Shown here in pieces: positions 1 through 8,456 of a DNA stretch of 53,131 nt. Under the pieces are notes generated by a model that made no database searches, was not told the DNA's origin, and saw nothing but the letters and a program-made list of their open reading frames with translations. Source of the DNA: an uncultured Chloroflexota bacterium (GTDB taxonomy: Bacteria; Chloroflexota; Dehalococcoidia; CAUJGQ01); contig CALFMN010000106.1 in NCBI GenBank assembly GCA_937879875.1, positions 1 to 53,131 of the forward strand, read 5' to 3'. The position numbers and the translations under genes were made by a program. The stretch's first letter is position 1. Every line of letters begins with the position of its first letter.

Positions 1-89
1 GCGCGCCCGTTCTCGGCGCACGCCGGCGCTGTCTCACCGCTCCTGACACACGACACCGGTTGTTGCCACGGTGCGGGCGGGTGTACGTT
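1..89 (+). promoter_or_regulatory. Upstream control module, copy 1, with predicted -10
   Basis: Bases 1-54 match the reverse complement of 45697-45750 at 53 of 54 positions. Here the module points at the hydrolase gene starting at 113. It contains an interrupted palindrome, GTCTCA-N7-TGACAC, at about 31-49. A predicted -10 (TACGTT, 84-89) begins 29 bases after the module, exactly the spacing of the second copy from its own -10. The module may extend left of the window. Its regulatory role is inferred from the conserved geometry. Confidence 0.5.
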
Positions 90-112
90 GGCCCCGCAGC
101 AGGAGGGATGCG

Positions 113-1381
113 ATGACGACGGCAATGAGTCTGCGCGCAGGACTACCCGAAGCCGAACCGGCGGCGCTGGGCTTTTCGGCCGAGCGGTTGGGGCGCATCG
201 ACCAGGCGATCGAGCGCCGCGTCGAGCGGCGCGAGATTCCGGGCGCGGTCACGCTGGTGGCGCGGCGCGGCCGGGTCGCGCAATTCGCGGCGCACGGCTA
301 CGCCGATATCGTGAAAAAGACGCCGCTGCGGCCGGACGCCATCTTCCGCATCGCCTCGATGACCAAGCCGATCGCCAGCCTGGCGACGCTGATGCTCTAC
401 GAGGAGGGGCACTTCTTCCTCGACGACCCGATCTCGAAATTCCTGCCGGCGTTCAAGCAGATGCGTGTGCTGGCGGGCGCGCCGCCGCCGGGCGTGCATA
501 CGCCCTTCTCCGGCGCAGCCACCGTGCCCGCCGTGCGCGAGATCACCGTGCGCGACTGCCTGACGCACACGGCGGGCTTCGCGGGCAACCCCGCCACGCC
601 CGCGCCCGACGGCGCCGTACGCAGCGTCGCCGATCAGGTGGCCGAGCTGGCGACGAAGCCGCTGGTGTTCCAGCCGGGCACGGGCTGGCTCTACGGGCCG
701 GGGCACAACGTCGCAGGCGTACTGGTGGAGACGATCAGCGGCCGGACGCCCGAAGCGTTCATGCGTGAGCGCATCTTCGCGCCGCTGGGCATGAACGATT
801 CCTCGTTCTACCTGCCGGAGGAGAAGCTGGAGCGCTTCCCGCCGCTCTATCAGTCGCTTCCCCTTGATGCAGCGACTGGCTGGCAGCTATGGGAGATGGA
901 CCGGCCGGACACGAGCGCCAAAGTGCGCGGGCCGAGGATCCAGTTCGCTGGCGGCGGCGGGCTGCTCTCCACCGCGGCGGACTACGCCCGCTTCGCCCAG
1001 CTCCTGCTCAACGGCGGTGAGTTGGACGGCGTGCGGCTGCTCGGCCGCAAGACGGTCGAGCTGATGACGACGAACCACACCGGCGACCTGTTTATCTACG
1101 TGCGCGGCCGGGGCTACGGCTACGGCCTGGGCGTTGGCGTGCGGCTGGATCTGGTCGGCTCGCCGGCGGTCGGCACGCCCGGCACGTACGGCTGGGGCGG
1201 CGCCTACAGCACCTACTATTTCGCCGACCCGGCCGAGCAACTGCTGGGCCTGATCTTCTTGCAGGTGAACCCAGCCGTGGCGGCAACCGACGTGCAGGCC
1301 GAGGCGACGCAGCAGCCCGAGCACATGCGCCGCGCCGGCCAGGAGTTCGAGCGGCTCGCCTATCAGGCGCTGGTGGACTGA
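113..1381 (+). CDS. Beta-lactamase-fold serine hydrolase (class C / EstB-like)
   Basis: The protein has 422 residues, the usual size for the Beta-lactamase (PF00144) family of esterases, D-aminopeptidases and class-C-like enzymes. The nucleophile motif SMTK is at residues 82-85 (Ser82, Lys85) and the likely catalytic Tyr is Tyr194 in LYGPGHN. A glycine-rich YGWGGAYSTYY strand near the C-terminus matches the position of the third motif. No signal peptide is evident, so a cytoplasmic enzyme is likely. AGGAGG at 101-106 sits 6 bases before the ATG at 113 and fixes the start; an ATG at 108 is out of frame. The real substrate is unknown; in this catabolic setting an esterase role is more likely than beta-lactam resistance. 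It shares an upstream module with the dehydrogenase gene at 44775-45599. Confidence 0.85.
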   Translation: MTTAMSLRAGLPEAEPAALGFSAERLGRIDQAIERRVERREIPGAVTLVARRGRVAQFAAHGYADIVKKTPLRPDAIFRIASMTKPIASLATLMLYEEGHFFLDDPISKFLPAFKQMRVLAGAPPPGVHTPFSGAATVPAVREITVRDCLTHTAGFAGNPATPAPDGAVRSVADQVAELATKPLVFQPGTGWLYGPGHNVAGVLVETISGRTPEAFMRERIFAPLGMNDSSFYLPEEKLERFPPLYQSLPLDAATGWQLWEMDRPDTSAKVRGPRIQFAGGGGLLSTAADYARFAQLLLNGGELDGVRLLGRKTVELMTTNHTGDLFIYVRGRGYGYGLGVGVRLDLVGSPAVGTPGTYGWGGAYSTYYFADPAEQLLGLIFLQVNPAVAATDVQAEATQQPEHMRRAGQEFERLAYQALVD

Positions 1382-1575
1382 GCAGCAGGGCGAGCCAAAC
1401 GCGCGCCTTCGCGAAGCGGTTGATTGAGCGCGAGCCGGTTGGTGCCGTCCGCGTCGGGAGAGCTGCGCGTGATGGCGCAGCAGTCGTGCACTTCGGCCGA
1501 ATGTCCGCAACCCGCGGGTGCTGCCACGCCCGCCGGCCGACGCGGCCGTGCCGGCGAGAGCGGAGAGGAAGAGCC

Positions 1576-2523
1576 GTGATCCTGATTACCGGCGGCATGG
1601 GCTTTATCGGGCTGCACACGGCGCGGGCGTTGCTGGACCGGGGCGAGGAGGCCGTGCTCACCCAGTTCAGCGCCCGGCGCGAGCCATCCTTTCTCAAGGA
1701 CGAGATGGGCAGGCGTGTCAACGTCGCGAGCCTGAACGTCGTGGATGGTGCGGCGGTGCGCGAAGCCGTACTCAATTGTCGGGCCACCGGTATCGTCCAT
1801 CTGGCGTTTCCCGGCCTCGAATCACGCTCGCCGGGCGACGATTACCGCGTGGCCATGCTGGGCTGGCTGAACGTGCTCGAAGCCGCGACGGCGGCCGGCG
1901 TGCGGCGTGTCACCCTGGCGAGCTCGAACGCCGTCTACGGCGGCGTACCGGCCGGGCCGTTCGAGGAGGAGATGACATTGCCCGTGGGGTCGCGCAACGT
2001 GATCGAGGCGTTCAAGAAAGCCAAGGAAACCACCGGCCTGCACTACGCCGACCGCACGGGCCTCGATGTGGTCTGCATGCGCATCTCGGCCGTGTTCGGC
2101 CCCGCCTATCACTCGATGCGCAACCTGCCCAGCCGCCTGACGCATGCGGCTGTGCGCGGCACCCGGCCGGACCTCGGCAGCGTCTTCGGGGCGGCGCCGC
2201 TCGCCGACGACGCCTCGGATCTGTGCTACGTGAAGGACTGTGCGGCCGCGATCGCGCTGCTGCAAACGGCGGAAACACTGCCGGGGCGGATCTACAACGT
2301 CGGCTCCGGCCAGGCCACATCGAACGCCGAGCTGGCCGCCGCGGTCAACGCGGCGGTGCCCGGCGCGCGGCTGGGTCTGCCGCCGGGCCGCAACGCGCAG
2401 GCTAAAGCAAACAACTACATGGACCTCAGCCGCATCAGGCACGACGTGGGCTACGAGCCGCGCTACGACATCGAGCGCGGCATCGCCGAGTACGCCGAAT
2501 GGCTGCGGCACAATTCCGAGTAG
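1576..2523 (+). CDS. NAD-dependent epimerase/dehydratase (extended SDR)
   Basis: The protein has 315 residues with an N-terminal Rossmann motif TGGMGFIG (residues 5-12) and SSNAVYG (117-122 region), the hallmarks of extended short-chain dehydrogenases acting on nucleotide sugars or related substrates. At the place of the catalytic YxxxK the sequence reads FKKAK (Phe146, Lys150), so the usual tyrosine is a phenylalanine. Either the enzyme uses another residue or it is a binding or regulatory homologue. GTG at 1576 is preferred because GAGAGGAAGAG lies just upstream and the Rossmann strand begins directly after it. A truncated copy of the first ~35 codons lies at 13751-13891. Substrate not assigned. 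Confidence 0.82.
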   Translation: MILITGGMGFIGLHTARALLDRGEEAVLTQFSARREPSFLKDEMGRRVNVASLNVVDGAAVREAVLNCRATGIVHLAFPGLESRSPGDDYRVAMLGWLNVLEAATAAGVRRVTLASSNAVYGGVPAGPFEEEMTLPVGSRNVIEAFKKAKETTGLHYADRTGLDVVCMRISAVFGPAYHSMRNLPSRLTHAAVRGTRPDLGSVFGAAPLADDASDLCYVKDCAAAIALLQTAETLPGRIYNVGSGQATSNAELAAAVNAAVPGARLGLPPGRNAQAKANNYMDLSRIRHDVGYEPRYDIERGIAEYAEWLRHNSE

Positions 2524-2614
2524 CGCGGCCGGCGCCGTGCGCAGCGCTGCTCACGCTGAGCGCAGGGCGCACCGGCGATCTTCACTTCCGCGACAGCCCC
2601 GCGCCGTGCCGGGA

Positions 2615-2914
2615 TCACATCTCGACGACCTGTCGCAGGCGGATCGCCGCGGCCGCCGGATCCTCCGCGGCGACGCAGTCGTGGGCGGCCTTCGCGGCGT
2701 CGCATAGCCTCTGCAACTGGTGCACCTGATGCGTGTCGGAGCCGTGCTGTTGCGCCGAGCGCAGCTCGAGCTCCAGCAGGCTCCAGAGCGCGTCCAGCTC
2801 CGACTCGCGGTAGATGAGGTGATCGACGGAGGTCGAACCCTCGAGCTGCACGACGACGGCGCGCAAGGTGGCCGGCGAGTAATCCTGCACATGAATGATT
2901 CGGGTTGGATCCAT
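2615..2914 (-). CDS. Small hypothetical protein
   Basis: This 99-residue protein is not recognised. It begins MDPTRIIHVQDYSPATLRA and is predicted to be largely helical, soluble and acidic, with no membrane segment, signal peptide or cysteine motif. ATG at 2914 is chosen because AAGGAG lies 9-10 bases upstream; an in-frame start at 2962 would lack such a site. It lies 90 bases before the stop of binding protein 1 on the same strand, so it could be the last gene of operon A (8232 down to 2615), although that gap is longer than elsewhere in the operon. Function unknown. Confidence 0.6.
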   Translation of the reverse strand: MDPTRIIHVQDYSPATLRAVVVQLEGSTSVDHLIYRESELDALWSLLELELRSAQQHGSDTHQVHQLQRLCDAAKAAHDCVAAEDPAAAAIRLRQVVEM

Positions 2915-3004
2915 TATCGGGCGCTCCTTGCCAGATGACTCCAGGGCTTGCGTCTCGGGCACCGCGCACGCTCGCGTTCAGGCCGCGGCAGGTGCAGCCA
3001 TCGC

Positions 3005-4756
3005 TCAGCCCTGCAACCAGAGCTGTGCCCAGGTTCCTGTGCCGACACCATAGCTGTCGCCGGTCGTGTAGTTGGCGACACGCGACTGCACGAAGGTATA
3101 GTCGAAACCGCTCGGCGTCCCGGCGGCCGCGTACAACTTTGCCGCCAGATACTTTTGCGCATCCAGAGCAGCCTGAACCCGCTGATCCTCGTTCAGGAGG
3201 CCGCGTGCCCGATCGATCAACCCGTCCAGCGTGCTGTCCGCGACGTGCGAGATGGTCGAGGTGCTTTTAGAATGCCACCAGCCGTACAGGTACTCATCGA
3301 CATCCGTGCGACCCTCAATCCCCGTCATCACGATGGAATCGCCGGGAAAATTGCCGTAGCGCACGCCTTTGCCGCCGCCAACCCAGTCTTTGTTGTAGTC
3401 GATGTAGACGAGATTGACCTGCCATGGCAGCGCCGAGAGCATGCCACGGATCGTCTCGGCGGCCGCCTTGAAATAGGGATCGCGCGGATGCGGGGTGGGC
3501 ATCAGCAGCTTGAGCGACATGGTGCCCGCGCCGGCGGCGGCAAGCAACTGCTTCGCACGCGGAAGATCGAGTTTATACCACTGCGCGGTATCTGCCGGCA
3601 GATCCTTGAGCGTGACCGCCCATTTCCCCATGTTCAACGGCACATTGAACGACGGCTGCCACCGATCGATCGCATAGACCTTCGCGAAGGCATCCCGATC
3701 GATCGCCAGCGACACGGCCTGGCGCAGCCGGATATCCTGCCACGGTGACGCGGGATCGCCGAGCTGGAAATAGATCAGCGGCCCGCCCTGATCGCGGATG
3801 GCGATCTGCTGCGCCTTCGGGTTCTGCTGCCGCATCGACGCCACGTTCTCGCGGGCGACGCTCACCTCGTCCAGGTTGCCCGCGGTGAACTGTGCCAGCT
3901 GCTGCGCCGCGTCCGGCACCACCGCGCGGCGCGCACCGTCGAGGTAGGGCCGGCCCGTTTCGAACCAGGCGGGGTTCTTCTTGTAGGTCAGCGCGACATC
4001 CGGCGTATAGCTGTCGAACAGGAACGGCCCGCTGCCGATCAGCGTCTTCGCCGGATCGTAGGTGCCGGCGAGCGCCTCGCGCGGGAAGATCCAGCCGTAG
4101 ACGCCGGAGGCCACCAGCTTGGGAAACGGCGCATAGGGAAACGCCAGCTTGAACACAACGGTGTCGTTCGCCGGCGTTTGAATCTGGGTTGGGTCGATGA
4201 ACGTCAGCGAACCGCGATTGGGGTTCTTTGCATCCAGCGCCCGCGTGAAGCTCGCCTTGACGTCCTCGGCCTCCAGCGCATGCCCGTTCACCGGCGCAAC
4301 GTTGTGAAAGGTAACGCCGGGCCGCAGTTTTACGGTCCAGGTCAGCGCATCGGGCGACTCGACCGAAGACGCGAGGTCCGGCTCCGTCTCGCGGTTGTAG
4401 CCAGCCTCGACATCTGCCCGGCTTTTGAACCGCAGCAGGCGGCTCATGACGGGGCTGACGGTCGTCATCGTCGTGACGGCTGAGGTGCGATGCGGGTCCA
4501 GCACCGGCGGGTTGGCGTTGACGTACCACGTGTACGTCCCTCCGGGCCGTGGTGTGCCGGCCGGCGCCTGTGTGCTGGTGCGGCCCGCCGTCCTCGTGGT
4601 GGGTGAGGTGGGCCTCGTGGTGCTGTTGCCGGAGCAGGCGAGCAGCGTCGCACCGCTCCAGGCGACACCCGCGATTCCGGCCCCACGCAAAACCGCCCGG
4701 CGAGGATACCGGCGGCGCTGTCCCGGCGAGCGGGTACGCTGGTCGTGCGATCCCAT
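3005..4756 (-). CDS. ABC transporter substrate-binding protein, family 5 (paralogue 1)
   Basis: The protein has 583 residues of the SBP_bac_5 (DppA/OppA) family, which delivers peptides, opines or other solutes to DppBC-type permeases. The N-terminus has a twin-arginine stretch (YPRRAVLRG, residues 18-26) then a lipobox ending at Cys41 (TLLAC), so it is predicted to be a Tat-exported lipoprotein on the outer face of the membrane. It aligns along its whole length with the proteins at 11700-13562 and 19200-21032; all three put the lipid-modified cysteine at residue 41. ATG 4756 follows AAAGAGGG at 8-base spacing. A GTG at 4795 overlapping the preceding stop as GTGA is an alternative. It is in an operon with aromatic-ring oxygenases, which suggests an aromatic or amide substrate. 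No permease or ATPase gene is in this operon. Confidence 0.88.
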   Translation of the reverse strand: MGSHDQRTRSPGQRRRYPRRAVLRGAGIAGVAWSGATLLACSGNSTTRPTSPTTRTAGRTSTQAPAGTPRPGGTYTWYVNANPPVLDPHRTSAVTTMTTVSPVMSRLLRFKSRADVEAGYNRETEPDLASSVESPDALTWTVKLRPGVTFHNVAPVNGHALEAEDVKASFTRALDAKNPNRGSLTFIDPTQIQTPANDTVVFKLAFPYAPFPKLVASGVYGWIFPREALAGTYDPAKTLIGSGPFLFDSYTPDVALTYKKNPAWFETGRPYLDGARRAVVPDAAQQLAQFTAGNLDEVSVARENVASMRQQNPKAQQIAIRDQGGPLIYFQLGDPASPWQDIRLRQAVSLAIDRDAFAKVYAIDRWQPSFNVPLNMGKWAVTLKDLPADTAQWYKLDLPRAKQLLAAAGAGTMSLKLLMPTPHPRDPYFKAAAETIRGMLSALPWQVNLVYIDYNKDWVGGGKGVRYGNFPGDSIVMTGIEGRTDVDEYLYGWWHSKSTSTISHVADSTLDGLIDRARGLLNEDQRVQAALDAQKYLAAKLYAAAGTPSGFDYTFVQSRVANYTTGDSYGVGTGTWAQLWLQG

Positions 4757-4791
4757 GGCGGCGCCCTCTTTCGAGCCCGCCGGCGAACCGA

Positions 4792-6078
4792 TCACACGGT
4801 CGCCGCGAGCCGCTCCTTCGCGCCTTCATCGAACTCCTGATCCCGCCTGAGCACCACCGATGCGGAGCGCACGCGAAAGGCATCGGCAAGTTGCGCCACT
4901 GCCGGCTCCTGACCATGCTCCAGATTACGGGCGAGGCGCAGCAACAGCCGACGGTAGGCGATGATCGCCGTATCGCTGGTGCCGAGGTGCTCGCGCGTGC
5001 GATCGACGACCGGCCCCATCGCCTCCTGCACCGCCATATCCTGCTCACTGATGCCCTTGATCGCCGTGAACGTGCGTGTCTTCTGCGCCGCGCGGTCGAT
5101 CTGGTATTCGTTGTCGCTGTTGCGGATCGGCCGGAACCTGGCGTCCACCTCGGTGTGAATGCCGAAGCCGGCGTGCATCTCCTCCAGCTCCTGCGGCGTG
5201 AAGGGGCGCTCGGCGTTCCAGGTCACGCTGAAGGTCCAGCAGGTCTCGTCGTCGATCGGCACCCAGGCATGTCCGCTGATGCTCTGACCGCGCTCGATCG
5301 AGCCTGGAATCATCGTGTACCACGGCAGGAGGAACTGGGTGATGCGCCAGTAATACGTATCGTCTTCGGCGTTGCGGCGGGCGCCGATCAGCAGGCCGTA
5401 GTCGGTCGTCTTGACGGTGAAGCGCGGTGAGGTGTCGCGGGCCATGTAGAGCGCCTGCGTCGGCGCCCGCAGCAGCGCGGGCACGGAGGTAATGCGGTCC
5501 TCGTGCCGGAGCGTGCGGTGCAGGAAGGAGACGTGGCTGGAGTCGATGCCGCCCTCGACGGCCTGCGCCCAGTTCGTCTCCTGGCGGCGCTTCGAGATCA
5601 GGCGGTGGCTCGGCGGCACACGCGCCCATTCGAGCTGCGGCGGATCGGCAGGCAGCGTGTCTTTCGGCCCCATGTAGACCCAGATCAGCCCGCCGAACTC
5701 CCGCGCGGGATATGCGGTCGTATAGACGCGCTCCTTGAAGCGATACTCCGGCGGCTCGTTGGGCATATCGACGCAGTTGCCCTCCACGTCGAACTTCCAG
5801 CCATGGTAGACGCAGCGCAGGCCGCACTCCTCGTTGCGCCCCCAGTAGAGGTGCGCGCGGCGGTGCGGGCAGTACGCGTCGAGCACGCCGACCCGTCCCA
5901 GCGTGTCCTTAAAGACCACCAGGTCCTCGGACATGATCGTGACCCGCACCGGCGGGCAGTCCGCTTCCGGCAGCTCACTCGCCAGCAGGATCGGCGCCCA
6001 GAAGCGGCGCAACAGATCGCCCATGGGCGTTCTCGGTCCTGTGCAGGTCAGCAGCTCGTTCTCTTCGCTCGTCAGCAT
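4792..6078 (-). CDS. Rieske [2Fe-2S] ring-hydroxylating oxygenase, alpha subunit
   Basis: The protein has 428 residues. The Rieske cluster ligands are Cys70/His72 (CPH) and Cys89/His92 (CVYHGW). The mononuclear iron site is in EGGIDSSHVSFLH with His182 and His187, and Asp179 as the likely bridging acid. This order and length match alpha subunits of the phthalate/vanillate-demethylase-like oxygenases, which hydroxylate or O-demethylate aromatic rings. No small beta subunit, ferredoxin or reductase gene lies next to it, so electrons must come from a partner encoded elsewhere. The gene follows the amidohydrolase by 42 bases. GCGAGGTG precedes the ATG. Exact substrate unassigned. Confidence 0.9.
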   Translation of the reverse strand: MLTSEENELLTCTGPRTPMGDLLRRFWAPILLASELPEADCPPVRVTIMSEDLVVFKDTLGRVGVLDAYCPHRRAHLYWGRNEECGLRCVYHGWKFDVEGNCVDMPNEPPEYRFKERVYTTAYPAREFGGLIWVYMGPKDTLPADPPQLEWARVPPSHRLISKRRQETNWAQAVEGGIDSSHVSFLHRTLRHEDRITSVPALLRAPTQALYMARDTSPRFTVKTTDYGLLIGARRNAEDDTYYWRITQFLLPWYTMIPGSIERGQSISGHAWVPIDDETCWTFSVTWNAERPFTPQELEEMHAGFGIHTEVDARFRPIRNSDNEYQIDRAAQKTRTFTAIKGISEQDMAVQEAMGPVVDRTREHLGTSDTAIIAYRRLLLRLARNLEHGQEPAVAQLADAFRVRSASVVLRRDQEFDEGAKERLAATV

Positions 6079-6120
6079 GCTGCACCTCGCTTCTCTGGTT
6101 CCTCTGCATCCACCCGCCCC

Positions 6121-7155
6121 TCAGAGTTTGGCGAGCGACGGGAAGAGCTTTGCCGGGTTGTTGCGGAAGATGTCGAGCTTGTCCGCCTCGCTCAGGAAGT
6201 CGAAGCCGCTGATCACCGGGATGAGGTCGTCGCAGGTGCGGCCCGTCTCCGGGCGCACGGCGCGGCCCGAGCCCGGCGCCTCCGTGCCGAAGACCATCTG
6301 CGGCACGCCGCGCTGCTTGATCGCGGCCTCAAGGAAGATGAGGTCGTAGCCGCACGAGTCGTAGAACAGGTTCTTGCTCAGATCCTTCTGGGCGATGTGC
6401 GGGTCGGTGGGAATGAAGCGGTTCAGCGCACCGCCGCAGTGGCAGATCACCACCTTCAGCTCCGGGTAGCGCGCAAAGACGTCGCCGTGCGAAAGGAACT
6501 GGCCGGCCAGATACTGCTCGGTCAGAAAGGCGAGCTGATAGTTCTGCGGCACGACGCGGTAGCGGGGGTCGAGCCCGTTGGTGCCGTGCACGATCAACGG
6601 AATGCCCAGCGCCTGCGCCTTCTCGTACAGCGGGAACCAGTACGGCTCGTGCATGCCGGGCGTCGTGCGCCGCCCGCCGGGGTCGGGGCTGGCGTAGGCC
6701 GCGACGAAGCCGTACTCCTTCACACAGCGCTCCAGCTCCGGAATGACGTGGCTCAGATCCTCGGCGTTGCTGTTCTGCGGCAACTGCGCCGCGCCGGCGA
6801 AGCGCGTGGGGAAGGCCTGCACCTGCTTGTGAATCGTGTCGTTGACGTACATCGTCCAGTGCGGCAGCAGGTGGTCTTCCATCCAGCCCATCATCATGAA
6901 GGGGCGCGGGCCGATGATCTGCACGTCGATGTTGCGCTCGTCCATGTAGCGGGCATGCTCTGCCGCCGAGCGCTGAAAGTCCTCGTCCGACATGCCGGGC
7001 CGTGGTCGCCCGCCCGGACCGGGGCGCCCCGCGCCGGCCGAGAGCGGGCTGGGCGTCGCCGTGTTGGAGGCGAGCATGCTGAGCAGGTAGCCCTGCCCGC
7101 CCGCGGGCGCTGAAACATGGCCGTGGACGTCCAGGACTTTCACGCCGTTGTACAT
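6121..7155 (-). CDS. Amidohydrolase-2 family metal-dependent hydrolase/decarboxylase
   Basis: The protein has 344 residues of the COG2159 amidohydrolase family, which includes ACMSD decarboxylase, gamma-resorcylate decarboxylase and the LigJ hydratase of protocatechuate 4,5-cleavage. The metal-binding H-x-H is in DVHGHVS near residue 9-15; further conserved histidines lie in PLIVHGTNG and VICHCGG. A Gly/Pro-rich insert follows at about residues 30-60. GAAGGAAG precedes ATG 7155. Its place directly behind the LigB-type dioxygenase and before the Rieske oxygenase suggests it acts on a meta-cleavage product or an aromatic acid. That assignment is from context; sequence motifs alone do not separate hydratase, hydrolase and decarboxylase. 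Confidence 0.85.
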   Translation of the reverse strand: MYNGVKVLDVHGHVSAPAGGQGYLLSMLASNTATPSPLSAGAGRPGPGGRPRPGMSDEDFQRSAAEHARYMDERNIDVQIIGPRPFMMMGWMEDHLLPHWTMYVNDTIHKQVQAFPTRFAGAAQLPQNSNAEDLSHVIPELERCVKEYGFVAAYASPDPGGRRTTPGMHEPYWFPLYEKAQALGIPLIVHGTNGLDPRYRVVPQNYQLAFLTEQYLAGQFLSHGDVFARYPELKVVICHCGGALNRFIPTDPHIAQKDLSKNLFYDSCGYDLIFLEAAIKQRGVPQMVFGTEAPGSGRAVRPETGRTCDDLIPVISGFDFLSEADKLDIFRNNPAKLFPSLAKL

Positions 7156-7227
7156 CGTCGCTTCCTTCTCGTCTGCTTGTCTGCTCGTCTGCTGGATAAC
7201 GGCCGCGGAGCCTCCCGCTGCGCCGGG

Positions 7228-8232
7228 CTACACCTCTGGCCAGTAGGCGAAGCCGGCGCCGATCGGCGAGGCGTACACCGGCACGTAATCCACCACCGTG
7301 CCCGGCTTGCCGTCAGCGACGGCGGCGGCGGCGATCCAGTTGCAGATCTCGCGTGTGCCGCCCTGCGGGCCGCCGAAGCCGGGCATGCCCGTGACCTGGC
7401 GGCCGCGCTCGCGCACGGCCTGGCTCGTGTCTCCCGCCGGAATCCGGTAGCTGTCGAAGTGCTGCGCCATGCCGCAGATGTCGCCGGCCGCCATGAACCC
7501 GAGCTGGGCGCGGTCGAACTCCTCGTCGAGGTAGGCGTCTTTGGCGCCGGGCGTGTGCCAGAGCCCGCCCGAGCCCAGCACCGCAACCCGCAGGTCGCTC
7601 GGATCGTCCTCGATGATCGCGCGTACCGCCGTGCCGAGCTGGTAGCAACGCATCGCCGTGGGCTGCGGGGCGTAGTAGCAGTTGAGCAGCACGGGCAGCA
7701 CCGGCAGCGAGAGATCGGTCAGCGACTCGGCCGGCCGCAAGAAGGCATGACCGACGCCGCGCTCCGGTTTGGGCATCTCCATGCAGAAGGCCGGGTCGAA
7801 GCCGCGCTGCATCAGGCCGCGCAGCACGGCGACGCCCAGCTCGGGATGCCCCTGCAGCGTTGCACGCGCGGCGGGCGGACGCTCGGCGCCGGGCGCCGCG
7901 GGCCGGCCGAAGCTTGCGTCGCGGTTTGAAAGGGCGCCTTCGAACTGCTCACCCACGTACACCGCCATCGCGGGAAAGTTGGCAAAGTCGAAACATTCGA
8001 GCTGATCGTCGCCGAAGATCAGCAGCACGTCCGGCGCGGCCTGCGCCAGCTTCGCTCGCAGGGCGGCGAATGCGGACTGGATCCGCCCGGCCTTCTGCTG
8101 GTTCGTTTCGAGATCGTCCATGGGCACGTCTGCACGGAGCGAACGGCTCGCCCGCACCTCGTTCCAGCGTTCCGCCGGCATGTAACAGAAGGGGGTGTGC
8201 GCCGTGTTGAATACGCCGACGAGCTTCGCCAT
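7228..8232 (-). CDS. Class III extradiol ring-cleavage dioxygenase (LigB-like)
   Basis: The protein has 334 residues. The opening strand LVGVFNTAHTPF carries the conserved iron-ligand histidine (His12) of LigB-type extradiol dioxygenases. Other family blocks are LLIFGDDQ, GVGHAFLRP and VAVLGSGGLWHTPG. These enzymes cleave catecholic rings such as protocatechuate, gallate or 2,3-dihydroxyphenylpropionate next to the two hydroxyls. No LigA-like small subunit is seen, so it resembles the single-chain members. ATG 8232 follows GGAGGAGACG; upstream in-frame codons to 8259 lack this site. It is the first gene of operon A (minus), which faces a truncated LysR start on the plus strand at 8361. Confidence 0.88.
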   Translation of the reverse strand: MAKLVGVFNTAHTPFCYMPAERWNEVRASRSLRADVPMDDLETNQQKAGRIQSAFAALRAKLAQAAPDVLLIFGDDQLECFDFANFPAMAVYVGEQFEGALSNRDASFGRPAAPGAERPPAARATLQGHPELGVAVLRGLMQRGFDPAFCMEMPKPERGVGHAFLRPAESLTDLSLPVLPVLLNCYYAPQPTAMRCYQLGTAVRAIIEDDPSDLRVAVLGSGGLWHTPGAKDAYLDEEFDRAQLGFMAAGDICGMAQHFDSYRIPAGDTSQAVRERGRQVTGMPGFGGPQGGTREICNWIAAAAVADGKPGTVVDYVPVYASPIGAGFAYWPEV

Positions 8233-8322
8233 CGTCTCCTCCTCGCCGATCGCTTGCACGCCCGCCGCATCGCTGCGCGTCGGGCAACGGCTTGGGCTGC
8301 AGCGGCAGCGCTGACGGGCCAG

Positions 8323-8396
8323 CCTCGCCTAGAGTAAGAGCGAATGCAGCGGCCAAATCAATGCACACTCCTGAAGCGAAGACTCACGGATCGTGA
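8323..8396 (+). pseudogene. LysR gene 5' remnant with intact promoter
   Basis: Bases 8361-8396 encode MHTPEAKTHGS then a stop. This matches the starts of the two intact LysR proteins here (MQTPEASTHES and MQISESKTHES). Upstream identity includes a TAGAGT box at 8330-8335 placed exactly 25 bases before the ATG, the same spacing as in both intact genes. Homology ends at about the TGA, before the helix-turn-helix. It lies divergent to operon A, where a LysR regulator would be expected. It is most simply a decapitated regulator gene; expression as an 11-residue peptide is possible. Confidence 0.72.
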
Positions 8397-8456
8397 TTCC
8401 CCCACGCGTCTGGATAGGTGTTCGCCGGCCCACGCTCGCGGCGCGGCACCCTGCGC

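Noticed and set aside
113..1381. Antibiotic-resistance beta-lactamase
   Set aside because: Only the fold and Ser-x-x-Lys are shared; there is no signal peptide, and the YxN and KTG motifs of true class C enzymes are not intact.
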